DNA of 64,000 bases from JAJFJD01 sp965228975 (GCA_965228975.1 OZ245851.1:620001-684000), one strand, 5' to 3'; numbered from the stretch's first letter, positions 17,023-25,495 are shown. Numbers and translations: made by a program. Notes: generated from the letters alone by a model not told the origin.

Positions 17023-18069
17023 ATGGCGCTTGATTTCACTGAGTTGACTTCCGAAAACCTGCATTCGGTGGAAGGTATCTTACTCCCCTATATAGATCGG
17101 CAATGGTCGCGGCCGTTCATCGACGATTTTCTCCAATGGCGTTTCCTTGGAACGGATTGCATGGAGACGGCTTTAGCGCTCGACGGCGACCGATGTGTCG
17201 CCATGGTCAATAGCTGCACAAAGCCGCACTTGGTGGCAGGCCAGAAGACCGATATTCGTGAGACCGACCTCTGGCTCAGCTTGCCGGAAGCCCGGCCGTT
17301 CGCAAGTGTTCGCGTTATGCAGATGATGATGAAGAAGGGACAGCCGGTCTGCACGGTTACCGAGCAAGATTACGTTCGGTCGATTTTGGAGCGTCTTAAG
17401 TGGAAGAAGCTGAAGGCCGCACGTCAAATGCTACTGCTGCTGCGTGGACGCGCGGCCATCAAGGCAATCGCGAAGAAGCTTAATAAGACTGTCGTCGATG
17501 TGCCATCGGCGCTGACATGGCCGCTTGGCTTTAGAATTGGGGGTCCGAAATCTCAGCCGGCGCCGGTATCGGGGGCGACTGTTGAACGAATCGAGGAAGC
17601 CGCCGATATACCGGAGATTCTGCCACCCGCCTCGACGTATTCGGTGATGCCGGTGGCCAATCGGCAGCACTTCGATTGGTATGAGGCCGCCCCCGCCGCC
17701 ATGGGGGAGTTCCTCTGGCTTAAGTTCGCCATCGACGGTGAACCGACCGCTATCACCATCAGTCGAATCTATCCCGAGGGCGGCTGTGTCGGCGGCAAAC
17801 TGCTGCATATTCAGTCAGCCAGAGCGGACGTAAGCAGTTATGCCTGGATCATCGGCGAAACCTCCGCTCAGATTGCGGCCCGTGGCGCCGATTGGATCGA
17901 TGCACGTTTTTCCTGCGCGAATGTTTGCGACGCGCTGGCGAAGGTCGGCTATTTGCCGGGCGGACCAGATACGCCGTTTTGGTGGGCTCCCGACGAATCG
18001 ATTGATTTAGATCGCGCTTTTGTCTCGACCCTATACCGGGGTGAGGGTCTGGAACCGTATCCTGTCTGA
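17023..18069 (+). CDS. Uncharacterised protein with GNAT/FemAB-like features
   Basis: 348 residues from ATG 17023, which has AGGG seven bases upstream; GTG 17017 is an alternative. No signal peptide or TM helix. The first half has the strand-helix rhythm of a GNAT domain ('CVAMVNSCTKP' strand, then 'PEARPFASVRVMQMMMKKGQPVCTVT'), followed by a Lys-rich linker and a second alpha/beta half. This is the general layout of double-GNAT or FemAB-like acyltransferases found in EPS loci. I cannot identify a conserved catalytic motif, so the call rests on fold impression and location. It lies 147 bp upstream of the LLM-adenylation-GNAT-ACP operon and could belong to the same pathway. Confidence 0.5.
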   Translation: MALDFTELTSENLHSVEGILLPYIDRQWSRPFIDDFLQWRFLGTDCMETALALDGDRCVAMVNSCTKPHLVAGQKTDIRETDLWLSLPEARPFASVRVMQMMMKKGQPVCTVTEQDYVRSILERLKWKKLKAARQMLLLLRGRAAIKAIAKKLNKTVVDVPSALTWPLGFRIGGPKSQPAPVSGATVERIEEAADIPEILPPASTYSVMPVANRQHFDWYEAAPAAMGEFLWLKFAIDGEPTAITISRIYPEGGCVGGKLLHIQSARADVSSYAWIIGETSAQIAARGADWIDARFSCANVCDALAKVGYLPGGPDTPFWWAPDESIDLDRAFVSTLYRGEGLEPYPV

Positions 18070-18216
18070 CCGCCCTTGAATTAATTCCGATATATTGACG
18101 GTATTATTTTACCGTTCAAAATTGTGGTACCACCTAAAGAGGGTTCCAAATTTCTCGATATCGTGGGCACAATTCCACTGCAAAGTCATATATTTAGATA
18201 AAGATGATTCGCGGTC

Positions 18217-19251
18217 ATGAACGCTCCCTCATTGAAACATAAGCACTTTAAGATCTATTCCACATCACCTCAGTCGAAGGACCTGCCGCAGGAAGACTAT
18301 GTCGACCAAACGGTTAGAGTTGCGCAGTGGAGTGAGGAGTTCGGTTGCGAGGGCATACTGGTCTATACGGACAATGGCCTCGTCGATCCTTGGCATGTCG
18401 CCCAACTGATCTTGGAGCACACGACGACGTTGTGTCCGCTGGTTGCCGTTCAGCCGATCTATATGCACCCGTATACCGCGGCGAAGAAGATCGCGACGCT
18501 CGCGCACATGTATCGCCGCAAGATTTGCCTCAATATGCTGGCCGGCGGTTTCAAGAACGATCTGTTGGCGCTTGGCGACGATACGCCGCACGATGATCGG
18601 TATGTCCGAACGACCGAATACACGCTGATCCTCCGGCGACTGCTGGAAGGTAAGGGGCCGGTCACGTTCAAGGGTAAGTACTACAACGTCGAAAACCTGA
18701 AGCTGACGCCGGAACTGCCCGAGGAGCTTTTCCCCGGAATCTTGATTTCCGGGTCGTCCGATGCCGGCATGCAAGCCGCCCGGGATATCGAGGCGACGGC
18801 GATCAAGTATCCGAAGGCGCCGTCGGATGAATCCGCGGATGCGGTCGACGAGCCGATGGAATGCGGCATTCGCGTCGGGATCGTTGCCCGCGACAGTGAC
18901 GATGAAGCCTGGCGGGTTGCGCTGGAACGTTTCCCGGAGGACCGCAAGGGCCAGATCACCCACAAACTGGCCATGAATGTCAGCGATTCGAGTTGGCACA
19001 AACAGCTTTCGGAAATCGAGGGCGAGGGATCTCCCAGCGAAGGACGCAGCCCGTATTGGCTCGGACCGTTTCAGAACTACAGGACTTTCTGCCCGTATCT
19101 CGTAGGCAGCTACGAACGTCTGGGCGATGAAATCGGCAAGTACTATCAGCGGGGATACCGGACGGTAATCCTCGATATCCCGCCGAACCAGGAAGAACTT
19201 GAACACACCGACCGGGCCTTCACGGAAGCGTCCAGACGGGTAGAGGCGTAG
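18217..19251 (+). CDS. LLM-class flavin-dependent monooxygenase
   Basis: 344 residues with the TIM-barrel pattern of the luciferase-like/SsuD superfamily: 'VRVAQWSEEFGCEGILVYTD' (N-terminal strand-helix), 'TLCPLVAVQPIYMHPYTAAKKIATLAHMYRRKICLNMLAGG' written here as the block at ~70-110, and 'RTTEYTLILRRLL' with 'FKGKYYNVENLKL' (~130-165). These enzymes use reduced FMN and O2 to hydroxylate or cleave a substrate. Five bp separate its stop from the adenylation gene, and an ACP lies in the same operon, so a carrier-bound aminoacyl group is the likely substrate, as for BtrO in butirosin synthesis. An alkanesulfonate monooxygenase role is less likely because no sulfonate transporter or flavin reductase adjoins. 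Confidence 0.85.
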   Translation: MNAPSLKHKHFKIYSTSPQSKDLPQEDYVDQTVRVAQWSEEFGCEGILVYTDNGLVDPWHVAQLILEHTTTLCPLVAVQPIYMHPYTAAKKIATLAHMYRRKICLNMLAGGFKNDLLALGDDTPHDDRYVRTTEYTLILRRLLEGKGPVTFKGKYYNVENLKLTPELPEELFPGILISGSSDAGMQAARDIEATAIKYPKAPSDESADAVDEPMECGIRVGIVARDSDDEAWRVALERFPEDRKGQITHKLAMNVSDSSWHKQLSEIEGEGSPSEGRSPYWLGPFQNYRTFCPYLVGSYERLGDEIGKYYQRGYRTVILDIPPNQEELEHTDRAFTEASRRVEA

Positions 19252-19256
19252 CCGCC

Positions 19257-20858
19257 ATGTTGATGCAGGGCCTAGTCTCCGGCACGGCGGAGGCGCGTCC
19301 GGACGCAACCGCGTTGGTGATGGGCGCTGACCGGATTTCCTATGGTGACCTGGAAACGGCGAGCGACCGCACCGCGAACATGCTGCGTGAAATGGGCTGT
19401 AAGCCCGGTGACCGGGTCTGTCTGTTGTTGCCCAAGGCAATCCCGACGATCGTCGCCATGCTCGGCACGCTGAAGGCCGGCTGCATGTATGTGCCGATGG
19501 ATCAGGAGAGCCCGACGGAACGGTTGGCGCGCATCGCAAAGGCGTGCGAGCCGTCCGTTGTTCTGGTGTCGAAGGAGTCGGTCAAACAGTATGCGGCTCT
19601 TTGCGAAGTCTCGCCCGAAGCAAAAGCAGCGCGTTGCGGGACCCTCGCGGACGATCTCGAATCCGCCGTGGGCGTCGATTTTGCGTTCACGGGATCGGAT
19701 ATCGCGCAGATGCCGGCGACGACATTCGACTGCAAGCGCCAGCCCGGCGATACGGCGCATATCCTATTCACCTCCGGTTCGACCGGCGACCCGAAGGGCG
19801 TGCAAATCTCGCACGAGAACGTCGTGTCCTTCGTCGATTGGGGGCGAAACTACTTCGATATCGGTCCGGAGGATCGTAATTCCGGTCAGCCGCCGTTGCA
19901 TTTCGATCTGTCGACATTCGATATTTTTGGATCGCTTTCCGCCGGCGCCGAACTGCATCTCGTTCCGGGATCGCTGAACCTGTTTCCCAACAAGATGGCG
20001 GACTTCATCCGCGAGGCCCGGTTGACGCAATGGTTCTCCGTGCCGTCGTTGCTCTCCTACATGATGAAGTTCGATGTGGTGAAGCAGGACGACTTCCCCG
20101 ATCTCAAGCGCTTGCTCTGGTGCGGCGAAGTGTTTCCGACGCCGGGATTGATCTATTGGATGGAACGGCTGCCGCACGTCACGTTCACCAACCTATACGG
20201 GCCGACCGAGGCGACGATCGCGAGCAGTTACCACACCGTCCCGTCCTGTCCGCCGGACGCATCGTGGCAGACGCCGATCGGAAAGGCCTGTGGCGGCGAA
20301 GAATTGCTGGTGCTGGACGAAGCGCTTAAGCCCGTCAAAGACGGGGAGATCGGCGATCTTTATATCGCCGGTAAGGGGCTTAGTCCTGGGTATTGGAAGG
20401 ACCCGGCCAAGACCGCGGCAGTATTCATCGACGACCCGCGAAGCGACGGGGCCGGCAAGCGTATCTATAAGACCGGCGACCTGGCGACCACGAAAGAGGA
20501 CGGGCTCGTCTATTTCCTCGGCCGGGCGGACAGTCAGATCAAGTCGCGCGGATACCGGATCGAACTCGGCGAGATCGAAACGGCGGCGAATGCGGTCGAC
20601 GCGGTCGGCGAGGCGGCGATCGTTGCCATCGAGGGCGAAGGATTCGAAGGTGCGATCATCTGCTGCGCCTATGCAAACATGGAATCACAGGATTTGCCGC
20701 CGGCCGAATTACGGCGGGCGCTGACCGAGAAGTTACCGAGCTACATGCTGCCATCTCGCTGGCTTGTGCTCGATCCGTTGCCAAAGAATGCAAACGGCAA
20801 GATTGATAGAAAAAACCTCAGGGAGCGATTTAGCGATGGTTTGGGTCAGACCGCTTGA
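19257..20858 (+). CDS. Free-standing amino-acid adenylation enzyme (NRPS A-domain type)
   Basis: 533 residues, a complete ANL-superfamily adenylating enzyme without fused condensation or carrier domain. Core motifs appear in order: A3 'LFTSGSTGDPKGV' (~170), A4 'FDLSTFDIF' (~220), A5 'NLYGPTEAT' (~310), A7 'YKTGD' (~405), A8 'RGYRIELGEIE' (~430) and A10 'NANGKIDR' with the catalytic Lys (~515). It should activate an amino or aryl acid as the AMP ester and load it on the phosphopantetheine of the ACP encoded at 21448. The start ATG has GAGGCG upstream and follows the LLM gene by 5 bp. The next gene starts inside its 3' end. DltA-like D-alanine activation is an alternative; no DltB-like partner is present. 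Confidence 0.9.
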   Translation: MLMQGLVSGTAEARPDATALVMGADRISYGDLETASDRTANMLREMGCKPGDRVCLLLPKAIPTIVAMLGTLKAGCMYVPMDQESPTERLARIAKACEPSVVLVSKESVKQYAALCEVSPEAKAARCGTLADDLESAVGVDFAFTGSDIAQMPATTFDCKRQPGDTAHILFTSGSTGDPKGVQISHENVVSFVDWGRNYFDIGPEDRNSGQPPLHFDLSTFDIFGSLSAGAELHLVPGSLNLFPNKMADFIREARLTQWFSVPSLLSYMMKFDVVKQDDFPDLKRLLWCGEVFPTPGLIYWMERLPHVTFTNLYGPTEATIASSYHTVPSCPPDASWQTPIGKACGGEELLVLDEALKPVKDGEIGDLYIAGKGLSPGYWKDPAKTAAVFIDDPRSDGAGKRIYKTGDLATTKEDGLVYFLGRADSQIKSRGYRIELGEIETAANAVDAVGEAAIVAIEGEGFEGAIICCAYANMESQDLPPAELRRALTEKLPSYMLPSRWLVLDPLPKNANGKIDRKNLRERFSDGLGQTA

Positions 20859-21408
20859 ACGGGATGATCTAGAGTTGGCGGCCGAATGGCTGTCGAACGA
20901 GCGCAACTATGCCTGGCTCGATTTCGGGGGAGGTGTGCAGCACTTGTCGCCGCTTGCCTTGGCGGCGATGTCGCAACGCGATGCGCACGACTTGGTCGTC
21001 TATGGCATCGATGGAGATCCGACGCCGATCGGACTGATTGGTGTTAGTAACATTGCGCCAATGTTTGGTTCGGGTACGCTCTGGTATGTATTGGGGGAGA
21101 AGTCGTTCGAAACGCGAGGGATCACCAGTCAGGCCGTCGGAAAAGCGCTCGACCGTGCCTTCGGAACGCTCAAATTAGAAAGCGTGAATGCTTGGGTCGT
21201 GGCCAATAACCTAGGATCGATCAGAGTGTTGACGAAGAACGGCTTTCAGCAGATTGGACGACAAAGAAGATGCCACCGGATTGGCGCAGAACTGGTGGAC
21301 CGGATTCATTTCGATAAGTTGGCCGAAGAGCATACACAGGCTGGCTGGAGCGATGTGGATCTGCCATTCGGGGACACACTGAACGAGCAAAACGAGCATC
21401 AACGATAG
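20836..21408 (+). CDS. GNAT-family N-acyltransferase (RimJ/RimL type)
   Basis: 190 residues from ATG 20836, which overlaps the adenylation gene by 23 bp and has GGGA upstream; the ATG at 20764 would give a non-homologous N-terminus. It begins 'VWVRPLERDDLELAAEWLS' (strand 1-helix 1 of GNAT), with 'GLIGVSNI' (strand 4), 'TLWYVLGEKSFETRGITSQAV' (the acyl-CoA pyrophosphate loop region, motif A) and 'SVNAWVVANNLGSIRVLTKNGF' (motif B, typical of RimJ/RimL). The usual substrate is acetyl-CoA, but its place between an A-domain and an ACP suggests it moves the ACP-bound acyl or aminoacyl group, or acetylates the loaded amino acid. Confidence 0.85.
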   Translation: MVWVRPLERDDLELAAEWLSNERNYAWLDFGGGVQHLSPLALAAMSQRDAHDLVVYGIDGDPTPIGLIGVSNIAPMFGSGTLWYVLGEKSFETRGITSQAVGKALDRAFGTLKLESVNAWVVANNLGSIRVLTKNGFQQIGRQRRCHRIGAELVDRIHFDKLAEEHTQAGWSDVDLPFGDTLNEQNEHQR

Positions 21409-21447
21409 ATCGCATTAGGGGCACTCGGCGGGAGAGAGAGGAGCAAA

Positions 21448-21732
21448 GTGAGTCATAACGTAGCATCGGGTGGGTGCAGCGAAACGACCGATCGGATTTT
21501 GAACATCCTGACGGACCAGTTGAACCTGACAGTTCCGACACCACAGACAGACTTGATCGGCGAGGGGATTCTCGATTCCCTGGCGCTGGTGGATTTGATT
21601 ATGCATCTCGAGGGCGAATTCGGGTTTGCCGTCGAACCGGACCAACTCGAGCTGGATAATTTCCAGACCGTCGAACGCATCGGACAGATGGTCTTGCAGT
21701 CGACCGCCGCGCTGGAAAACGCCGCCGTCTAA
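21448..21732 (+). CDS. Acyl/peptidyl carrier protein
   Basis: 94 residues. The four-helix carrier fold is apparent, and the phosphopantetheine Ser lies in 'GEGILDSLALVDLI' (~residue 44), with acidic helix II following. The GTG start at 21448 has GAGAGGAG at good distance. As last gene of the operon (39 bp after the GNAT gene) it is the natural partner of the adenylation enzyme. It requires a phosphopantetheinyl transferase encoded elsewhere. A fatty-acid ACP is unlikely because the fab context is absent. Confidence 0.9.
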   Translation: MSHNVASGGCSETTDRILNILTDQLNLTVPTPQTDLIGEGILDSLALVDLIMHLEGEFGFAVEPDQLELDNFQTVERIGQMVLQSTAALENAAV

Positions 21733-21782
21733 GCGAACGCCGTGCAACGACGGCTGGGCCGTCGGTTTGCATCAGACACGAG

Positions 21783-21812
21783 AAACGCCGCCGGAATTGC
21801 CGGCGGCGTTTT
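21783..21812 (+). terminator. Strong terminator closing the adenylation-ACP operon
   Basis: A perfect 12-bp stem, aaacgccgccgg/ccggcggcgttt, with a 5-base loop (aattg) and a T-run, 50 bp after the ACP stop. Confidence 0.9.
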
Positions 21813-21866
21813 AGTATCCGAGTATCTGTAGTCGGGTTCCGGTATTGGCGACCCGGCGTTTCCAGC

Positions 21867-22814
21867 CTAGGTGTTACGCCGCAGTAGGTCTTCGAAGAAC
21901 GCGACGGTTTTCACCAACCCTTCATCGAGGGGGATTTTCGGCTCCCAGTCGAGATGCTTCTTTGCAGCGGCGATATCCGGGCAGCGCTGGGTCGGATCGT
22001 CCTGCGGGAGCGGATGATAGCTGATCTCGGATTTCGAGCCGGTCATCTCGACGACCTTCTCGGCCAACTGCTTGATCGTGAATTCGCCCGGATTGCCGAG
22101 GTTCATCGGGCCCGTGACCTCGCTCGGCGCGTCCATCAGGCCTAAGAAACCGCGGATCAGGTCGTCGACATAGCAGAAGGAGCGGGTCTGGCTGCCGTCG
22201 CCGAAGATGGTGATCGGCTGGTTTTGCAGTGCCTGCATGATGAAGTTGGACACCACGCGCCCGTCGTTCGGCAGCATGCGCGGACCGTAGGTGTTGAAGA
22301 TACGGGCGACGCGGATATCGACCTTGTGCTGGCGGTGGTAGTCGAAGAACAGCGTTTCGGCGCAGCGCTTGCCCTCGTCGTAGCAGGCGCGCGGGCCGAT
22401 CGTGTTCACGTTGCCATGATAGTCCTCGGTCTGCGGATGAACGTCCGGGTCGCCGTAGACCTCGCTGGTCGATGCTTGGAAGATCTTCGCCCGGACCCGC
22501 TTCGCCAGCCCCAGCATGTTGATCGCGCCATGGACCGATGTCTTGGTCGTCTGCACCGGGTCGAACTGATAATGAACCGGCGAGGCCGGGCAGGCCAGGT
22601 TGTAGATCTCGTTGACCTCGACATAGAGCGGAAAGGTCACGTCGTGACGCATGACCTCGAAATAAGGGTTGTCCAGGAGATGGGCGATATTGTCCTTCGT
22701 GCCGGTGAAATAGTTGTCGACGCAGAGAACGTCGTGGCCGCGCTCCAACAATTGCTCGCACAGATGCGAACCCAGAAATCCGGCGCCACCGGTTACCAAT
22801 ACGCGCTTACGCAC
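21867..22814 (-). CDS. uxs: UDP-glucuronate decarboxylase (UDP-xylose synthase)
   Basis: 315 residues. The extended-SDR Rossmann motif GGAGFLGS (~8-15) is followed by family-specific segments: 'NLACPASPVHYQFDPVQT' (~80-97), 'FQASTSEVYGDP' (catalytic Thr/Ser, ~113-124) and 'YDEGKR' with the YxxxK pair (~145). These are hallmarks of UXS, which oxidises and decarboxylates UDP-glucuronate to UDP-xylose in the cytoplasm. GTG 22814 is the start, preceded by AGGAG. It is downstream of a GT4 gene on the same strand with a hairpin between them. The locus thus supplies a pentose donor for the EPS, but the UDP-glucose dehydrogenase needed to feed it is not in this window. Confidence 0.9.
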   Translation of the reverse strand: MRKRVLVTGGAGFLGSHLCEQLLERGHDVLCVDNYFTGTKDNIAHLLDNPYFEVMRHDVTFPLYVEVNEIYNLACPASPVHYQFDPVQTTKTSVHGAINMLGLAKRVRAKIFQASTSEVYGDPDVHPQTEDYHGNVNTIGPRACYDEGKRCAETLFFDYHRQHKVDIRVARIFNTYGPRMLPNDGRVVSNFIMQALQNQPITIFGDGSQTRSFCYVDDLIRGFLGLMDAPSEVTGPMNLGNPGEFTIKQLAEKVVEMTGSKSEISYHPLPQDDPTQRCPDIAAAKKHLDWEPKIPLDEGLVKTVAFFEDLLRRNT

Positions 22815-22850
22815 TTTCGCTTCTCCTAATACTCAAAATCTAAATCCGGC

Positions 22851-22888
22851 GCCGAGGCTGGACCATTGGCACGGACTACAGCCTCGGC
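22851..22888 (-). other. Intercistronic hairpin between GT4 and uxs genes
   Basis: gccgaggctg and cagcctcggc form a perfect 10-bp stem with an 18-base loop. There is no T-run on either strand, so it is more likely an mRNA-stability or partial-termination element than a full terminator. Confidence 0.45.
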
Positions 22889-22932
22889 AATTGTCATTAA
22901 ATTACGGTTAACCAATAACGATTTGCGTCGTC

Positions 22933-24198
22933 CTATCCGCCATGTCCGTCCTTGGCGACCTGCAGTCGGTCTTCGCTGCCGCGCGGAGTCTTGAACCGGC
23001 CGAAGATAGCGTCATAGGCGGTCAGCAGCGGCGGCACCGAATGTTGCCACACCAGCTTCTCCCGCACGCGGTTGGAGCCGTATTCCGACATGCGCTTGCG
23101 CGTTTCCGGGTCGTCCAGCAGTTTGGCGACCTCTTGGGCGAGGGCCGCTTCGGAATTGGACTCGGCGTAGATCGCGGCGTCCTGCGCCGACACCCGATGC
23201 TCCGTCAGGTCGTAGGACACGATCGGCAGGCCGAAGAACATATACTCCATGATCTTGTTCATGGTGCTCTTGTCCGACCAGTCGGTCTTCGGGTCCGGGT
23301 CCACGGCCACGTCCGCCGAGGACAGGATGCGGCAGAGGTCCTCGTCACTGACCCGGCCGGTGAAGGTACAGATATCGCCGACACCTTGCTCGTCCGCGTA
23401 TTCCTTGAGCAGCGGCTGTTCCGGTCCGCCGCCGACGAAGACGGACTGGACGTCGTCGCGTCCTAGGTCTTCACGCAGAATTTTTACGGCCCGGACCAGA
23501 TGGTCCACACCGTCCTGCTTGCACATTTCGCCGAGATAGACGATCGCGAACGGCTTGCCGTTTTTCCAACTCGGATCGGGATCGTAGACCTTGAAGCGGC
23601 TGACATCCGGACCCGATCGCACGACGTAGACGTCCTCGGCCGCCATGCCGCCGCGGTCCTGGGCGATCTTCTTGTGGCTTTCGTTGGTCGTGATGACAAC
23701 ATCCGCCGTCTTGAAGGTCATGCGCTCAAGGAACAGCAAGCCCCGGTACATCAGACCGCCTTCACGCTCGAACTTGGCCGCATACATTTCCGGCGAGAGG
23801 TCGTGGTGATCGAACAAGAATCGCTTGCCGAAAACCCGCCAGAACCAGCCGAGCAGCCAGAACGTCTCGGGGGGGTTGCAGGCATGAATAATGTCGAAGC
23901 CACGGCCGGAGACGGCGATGCGGACCGACTTCATGAAGCTTCGGATGAAGCACCACGCAAATTCCATCACGAAACCGAGCGCGCCCTGCGCATCAATCGG
24001 CAGGTCGTAGCGGTAGATGTCGACGCCTTCCAGGGTTTCGAAGGATGTGTTGTAGCCCTTCGCCTTGGGGCAGATGACGCTGACGCTGTAACCCGCTTCG
24101 GTGAGCGACGTCGCTTCGAGCCACACCCGCCGGTCGAACGGGACCGGCAGGTTCTGGACGATGATCAGGACGCGTCGGCCGTTACCAGCAGATGCCAT
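22933..24198 (-). CDS. GT4-family glycosyltransferase
   Basis: About 421 residues. GT-B fold: N-terminal 'VLIIVQNLPVPFDRRVWLEATSL' (landmark ~8-30) and 'FDIIHACNPPETFW' (~100), then 'FLFDHHDLSPEMY', and a donor domain with 'IVYLGEMCKQDGVDHLV' (~235) and 'NKIMEYMFFGLPIVSYD' (~330), in which the usual E-x7-E is represented by a single Glu region. This type is common as a late transferase in EPS loci. Start chosen at ATG 24198, preceded by GGTGG; ATG 24225 and two others upstream are possible. It overlaps the algD-like gene by 17 bp, so the two are co-translated. Confidence 0.88.
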   Translation of the reverse strand: MASAGNGRRVLIIVQNLPVPFDRRVWLEATSLTEAGYSVSVICPKAKGYNTSFETLEGVDIYRYDLPIDAQGALGFVMEFAWCFIRSFMKSVRIAVSGRGFDIIHACNPPETFWLLGWFWRVFGKRFLFDHHDLSPEMYAAKFEREGGLMYRGLLFLERMTFKTADVVITTNESHKKIAQDRGGMAAEDVYVVRSGPDVSRFKVYDPDPSWKNGKPFAIVYLGEMCKQDGVDHLVRAVKILREDLGRDDVQSVFVGGGPEQPLLKEYADEQGVGDICTFTGRVSDEDLCRILSSADVAVDPDPKTDWSDKSTMNKIMEYMFFGLPIVSYDLTEHRVSAQDAAIYAESNSEAALAQEVAKLLDDPETRKRMSEYGSNRVREKLVWQHSVPPLLTAYDAIFGRFKTPRGSEDRLQVAKDGHGG

Positions 24199-25495
24199 TG
24201 TAGCCACCATTCGCATTCGCTTCATTTTCGATACGCACCAGGTCGATGACCCGCTGTGAGTCGTTCAGCCGCCCGACCACTTCCGAGAAACGGCTGTCGC
24301 TGTTGCCGATCACGATGGTGCCGCCGTGGGTCACCACGTCGTCCATTTCGTCGACCATCAGCTTCGCGATGTGCGGCAGATGCTCGTAGATATAGGCGCG
24401 GTTCGCGCCGACCAGACGGCTGAGGTTGACGTTCTGGTCGAAGATGCGGATTTCGTGACCCTTGCCGAGGAGGCGTTCCACCAGCTCGACCATCGGGCTT
24501 TCCCGCAGGTCATCCGTTCCCGCTTTGAAGCTGAGGCCCAGGACGCCGACATTCTTCTCGTTCAGGTCCATGATCATCTGCATCGCGCGGTCGATGTGGC
24601 TGCGGTTGCTGGGCATGATCGAGTTGATCAGCGGCAATTCCAGGTCGAGGCTGCGGCCCTTGTAGTTAAGCGCGCGCACGTCCTTCGGCAGGCAGGAACC
24701 GCCGAAGGCGAAGCCCGGCCGGAGATATTTGGACGAGATGTTCAGCTTCGTGTCCTGACAGAAGATGTCCATCACCGCGCCGCCGTCGATGTCGAGCGCC
24801 TTGCTGATGCTGCCGATTTCGTTGCCGAAGGCGACCTTCAAGGCATGCCATGTGTTGTCGGCGTATTTGACCATTTCGGCGACTTCATAGTCGGCGCAGC
24901 TCAGCGGCGCGTCGAAGTCGGCGTTGAGCGATTCCAGCATCTCGCGGGTGCGGTCGTCGCTGGCCGCGATGACGACTTTCGGCGGATTGTAGAAATCGTA
25001 GACCGCCGTGCTCTCGCGCAGGAATTCCGGGAAGAAGCCGACGCCGAAATCCTCGCCGGCCTTCTTGCCGGACGCCTTTTCCAGGGTCGGGATCACCAGC
25101 GTGCGAAGGGTGCCGGGCAGGACCGTGCTGCGGATGATGATGGCCGTGAAGCCGTCCTTGTCGCGCAACTCCTCGCCGATGTCCTCGCAGACGCGCTGAA
25201 CGAAATCCAGGTTCAGGTTGCCGTTGACGGCGCTCGGCGTGCCGACGCAGACGATGGCGAGCTCACTGTCGCGGATCGCCGCGCGGTTGTCCGTGGTCGC
25301 CCGCAGCGTGCCCTTGCTGACCGCCTCGGCGATCATTTCGTCGACATCTTTTTCGACGACCGGACTCTTACCTTTATTAATGAGATCGGTCTTGCTGTCG
25401 TTGAAATCGACGCCGATGACGTTATGCCCCTCCTTCGACAGGCACGCCGCCGAGACGGCGCCCACATAGCCTAGGCCGAAAATCGCAATATCCAT
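24182..25495 (-). CDS. AlgD-type GDP-mannose / nucleotide-sugar 6-dehydrogenase
   Basis: 437 residues from ATG 25495, which has AAGGAA upstream; the frame's extra 20 basic residues before it are not family-like. It tracks Pseudomonas AlgD throughout: 'FGLGYVGAVSAACLS' (Rossmann), 'GKSPVVE', 'CVGTPS', 'RSTVLPGT', the catalytic-Cys block 'FGGSCLPKDVRALNYK' (~260), 'GLSFKAGTDDLRESPMVEL' (~320), and the last residues GICW, as in AlgD. It should oxidise GDP-mannose (less likely UDP-glucose) to the uronic acid with two NAD+, giving an acidic donor. It lies 19 bp after the heparinase-fold gene and overlaps the GT4 gene, within a minus-strand operon starting at 29791. I withhold the algD symbol because substrate choice is unproven. 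Confidence 0.9.
   Translation of the reverse strand: MDIAIFGLGYVGAVSAACLSKEGHNVIGVDFNDSKTDLINKGKSPVVEKDVDEMIAEAVSKGTLRATTDNRAAIRDSELAIVCVGTPSAVNGNLNLDFVQRVCEDIGEELRDKDGFTAIIIRSTVLPGTLRTLVIPTLEKASGKKAGEDFGVGFFPEFLRESTAVYDFYNPPKVVIAASDDRTREMLESLNADFDAPLSCADYEVAEMVKYADNTWHALKVAFGNEIGSISKALDIDGGAVMDIFCQDTKLNISSKYLRPGFAFGGSCLPKDVRALNYKGRSLDLELPLINSIMPSNRSHIDRAMQMIMDLNEKNVGVLGLSFKAGTDDLRESPMVELVERLLGKGHEIRIFDQNVNLSRLVGANRAYIYEHLPHIAKLMVDEMDDVVTHGGTIVIGNSDSRFSEVVGRLNDSQRVIDLVRIENEANANGGYNGICW

Noticed and set aside
18097..18116. Small hairpin after the 17023 gene
   Set aside because: Only 6 bp of stem, AT-rich and with no T-run after it; too weak to call a terminator.
18265..19539. 424-codon minus-strand ORF
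   Set aside because: Lies opposite the LLM monooxygenase and start of the adenylation gene; no motif, product of high GC third positions.
24326..25474. 382-codon plus-strand ORF
   Set aside because: Antisense to the AlgD-like gene, with repeated Val/Asp/Arg stretches typical of reverse-strand shadow.
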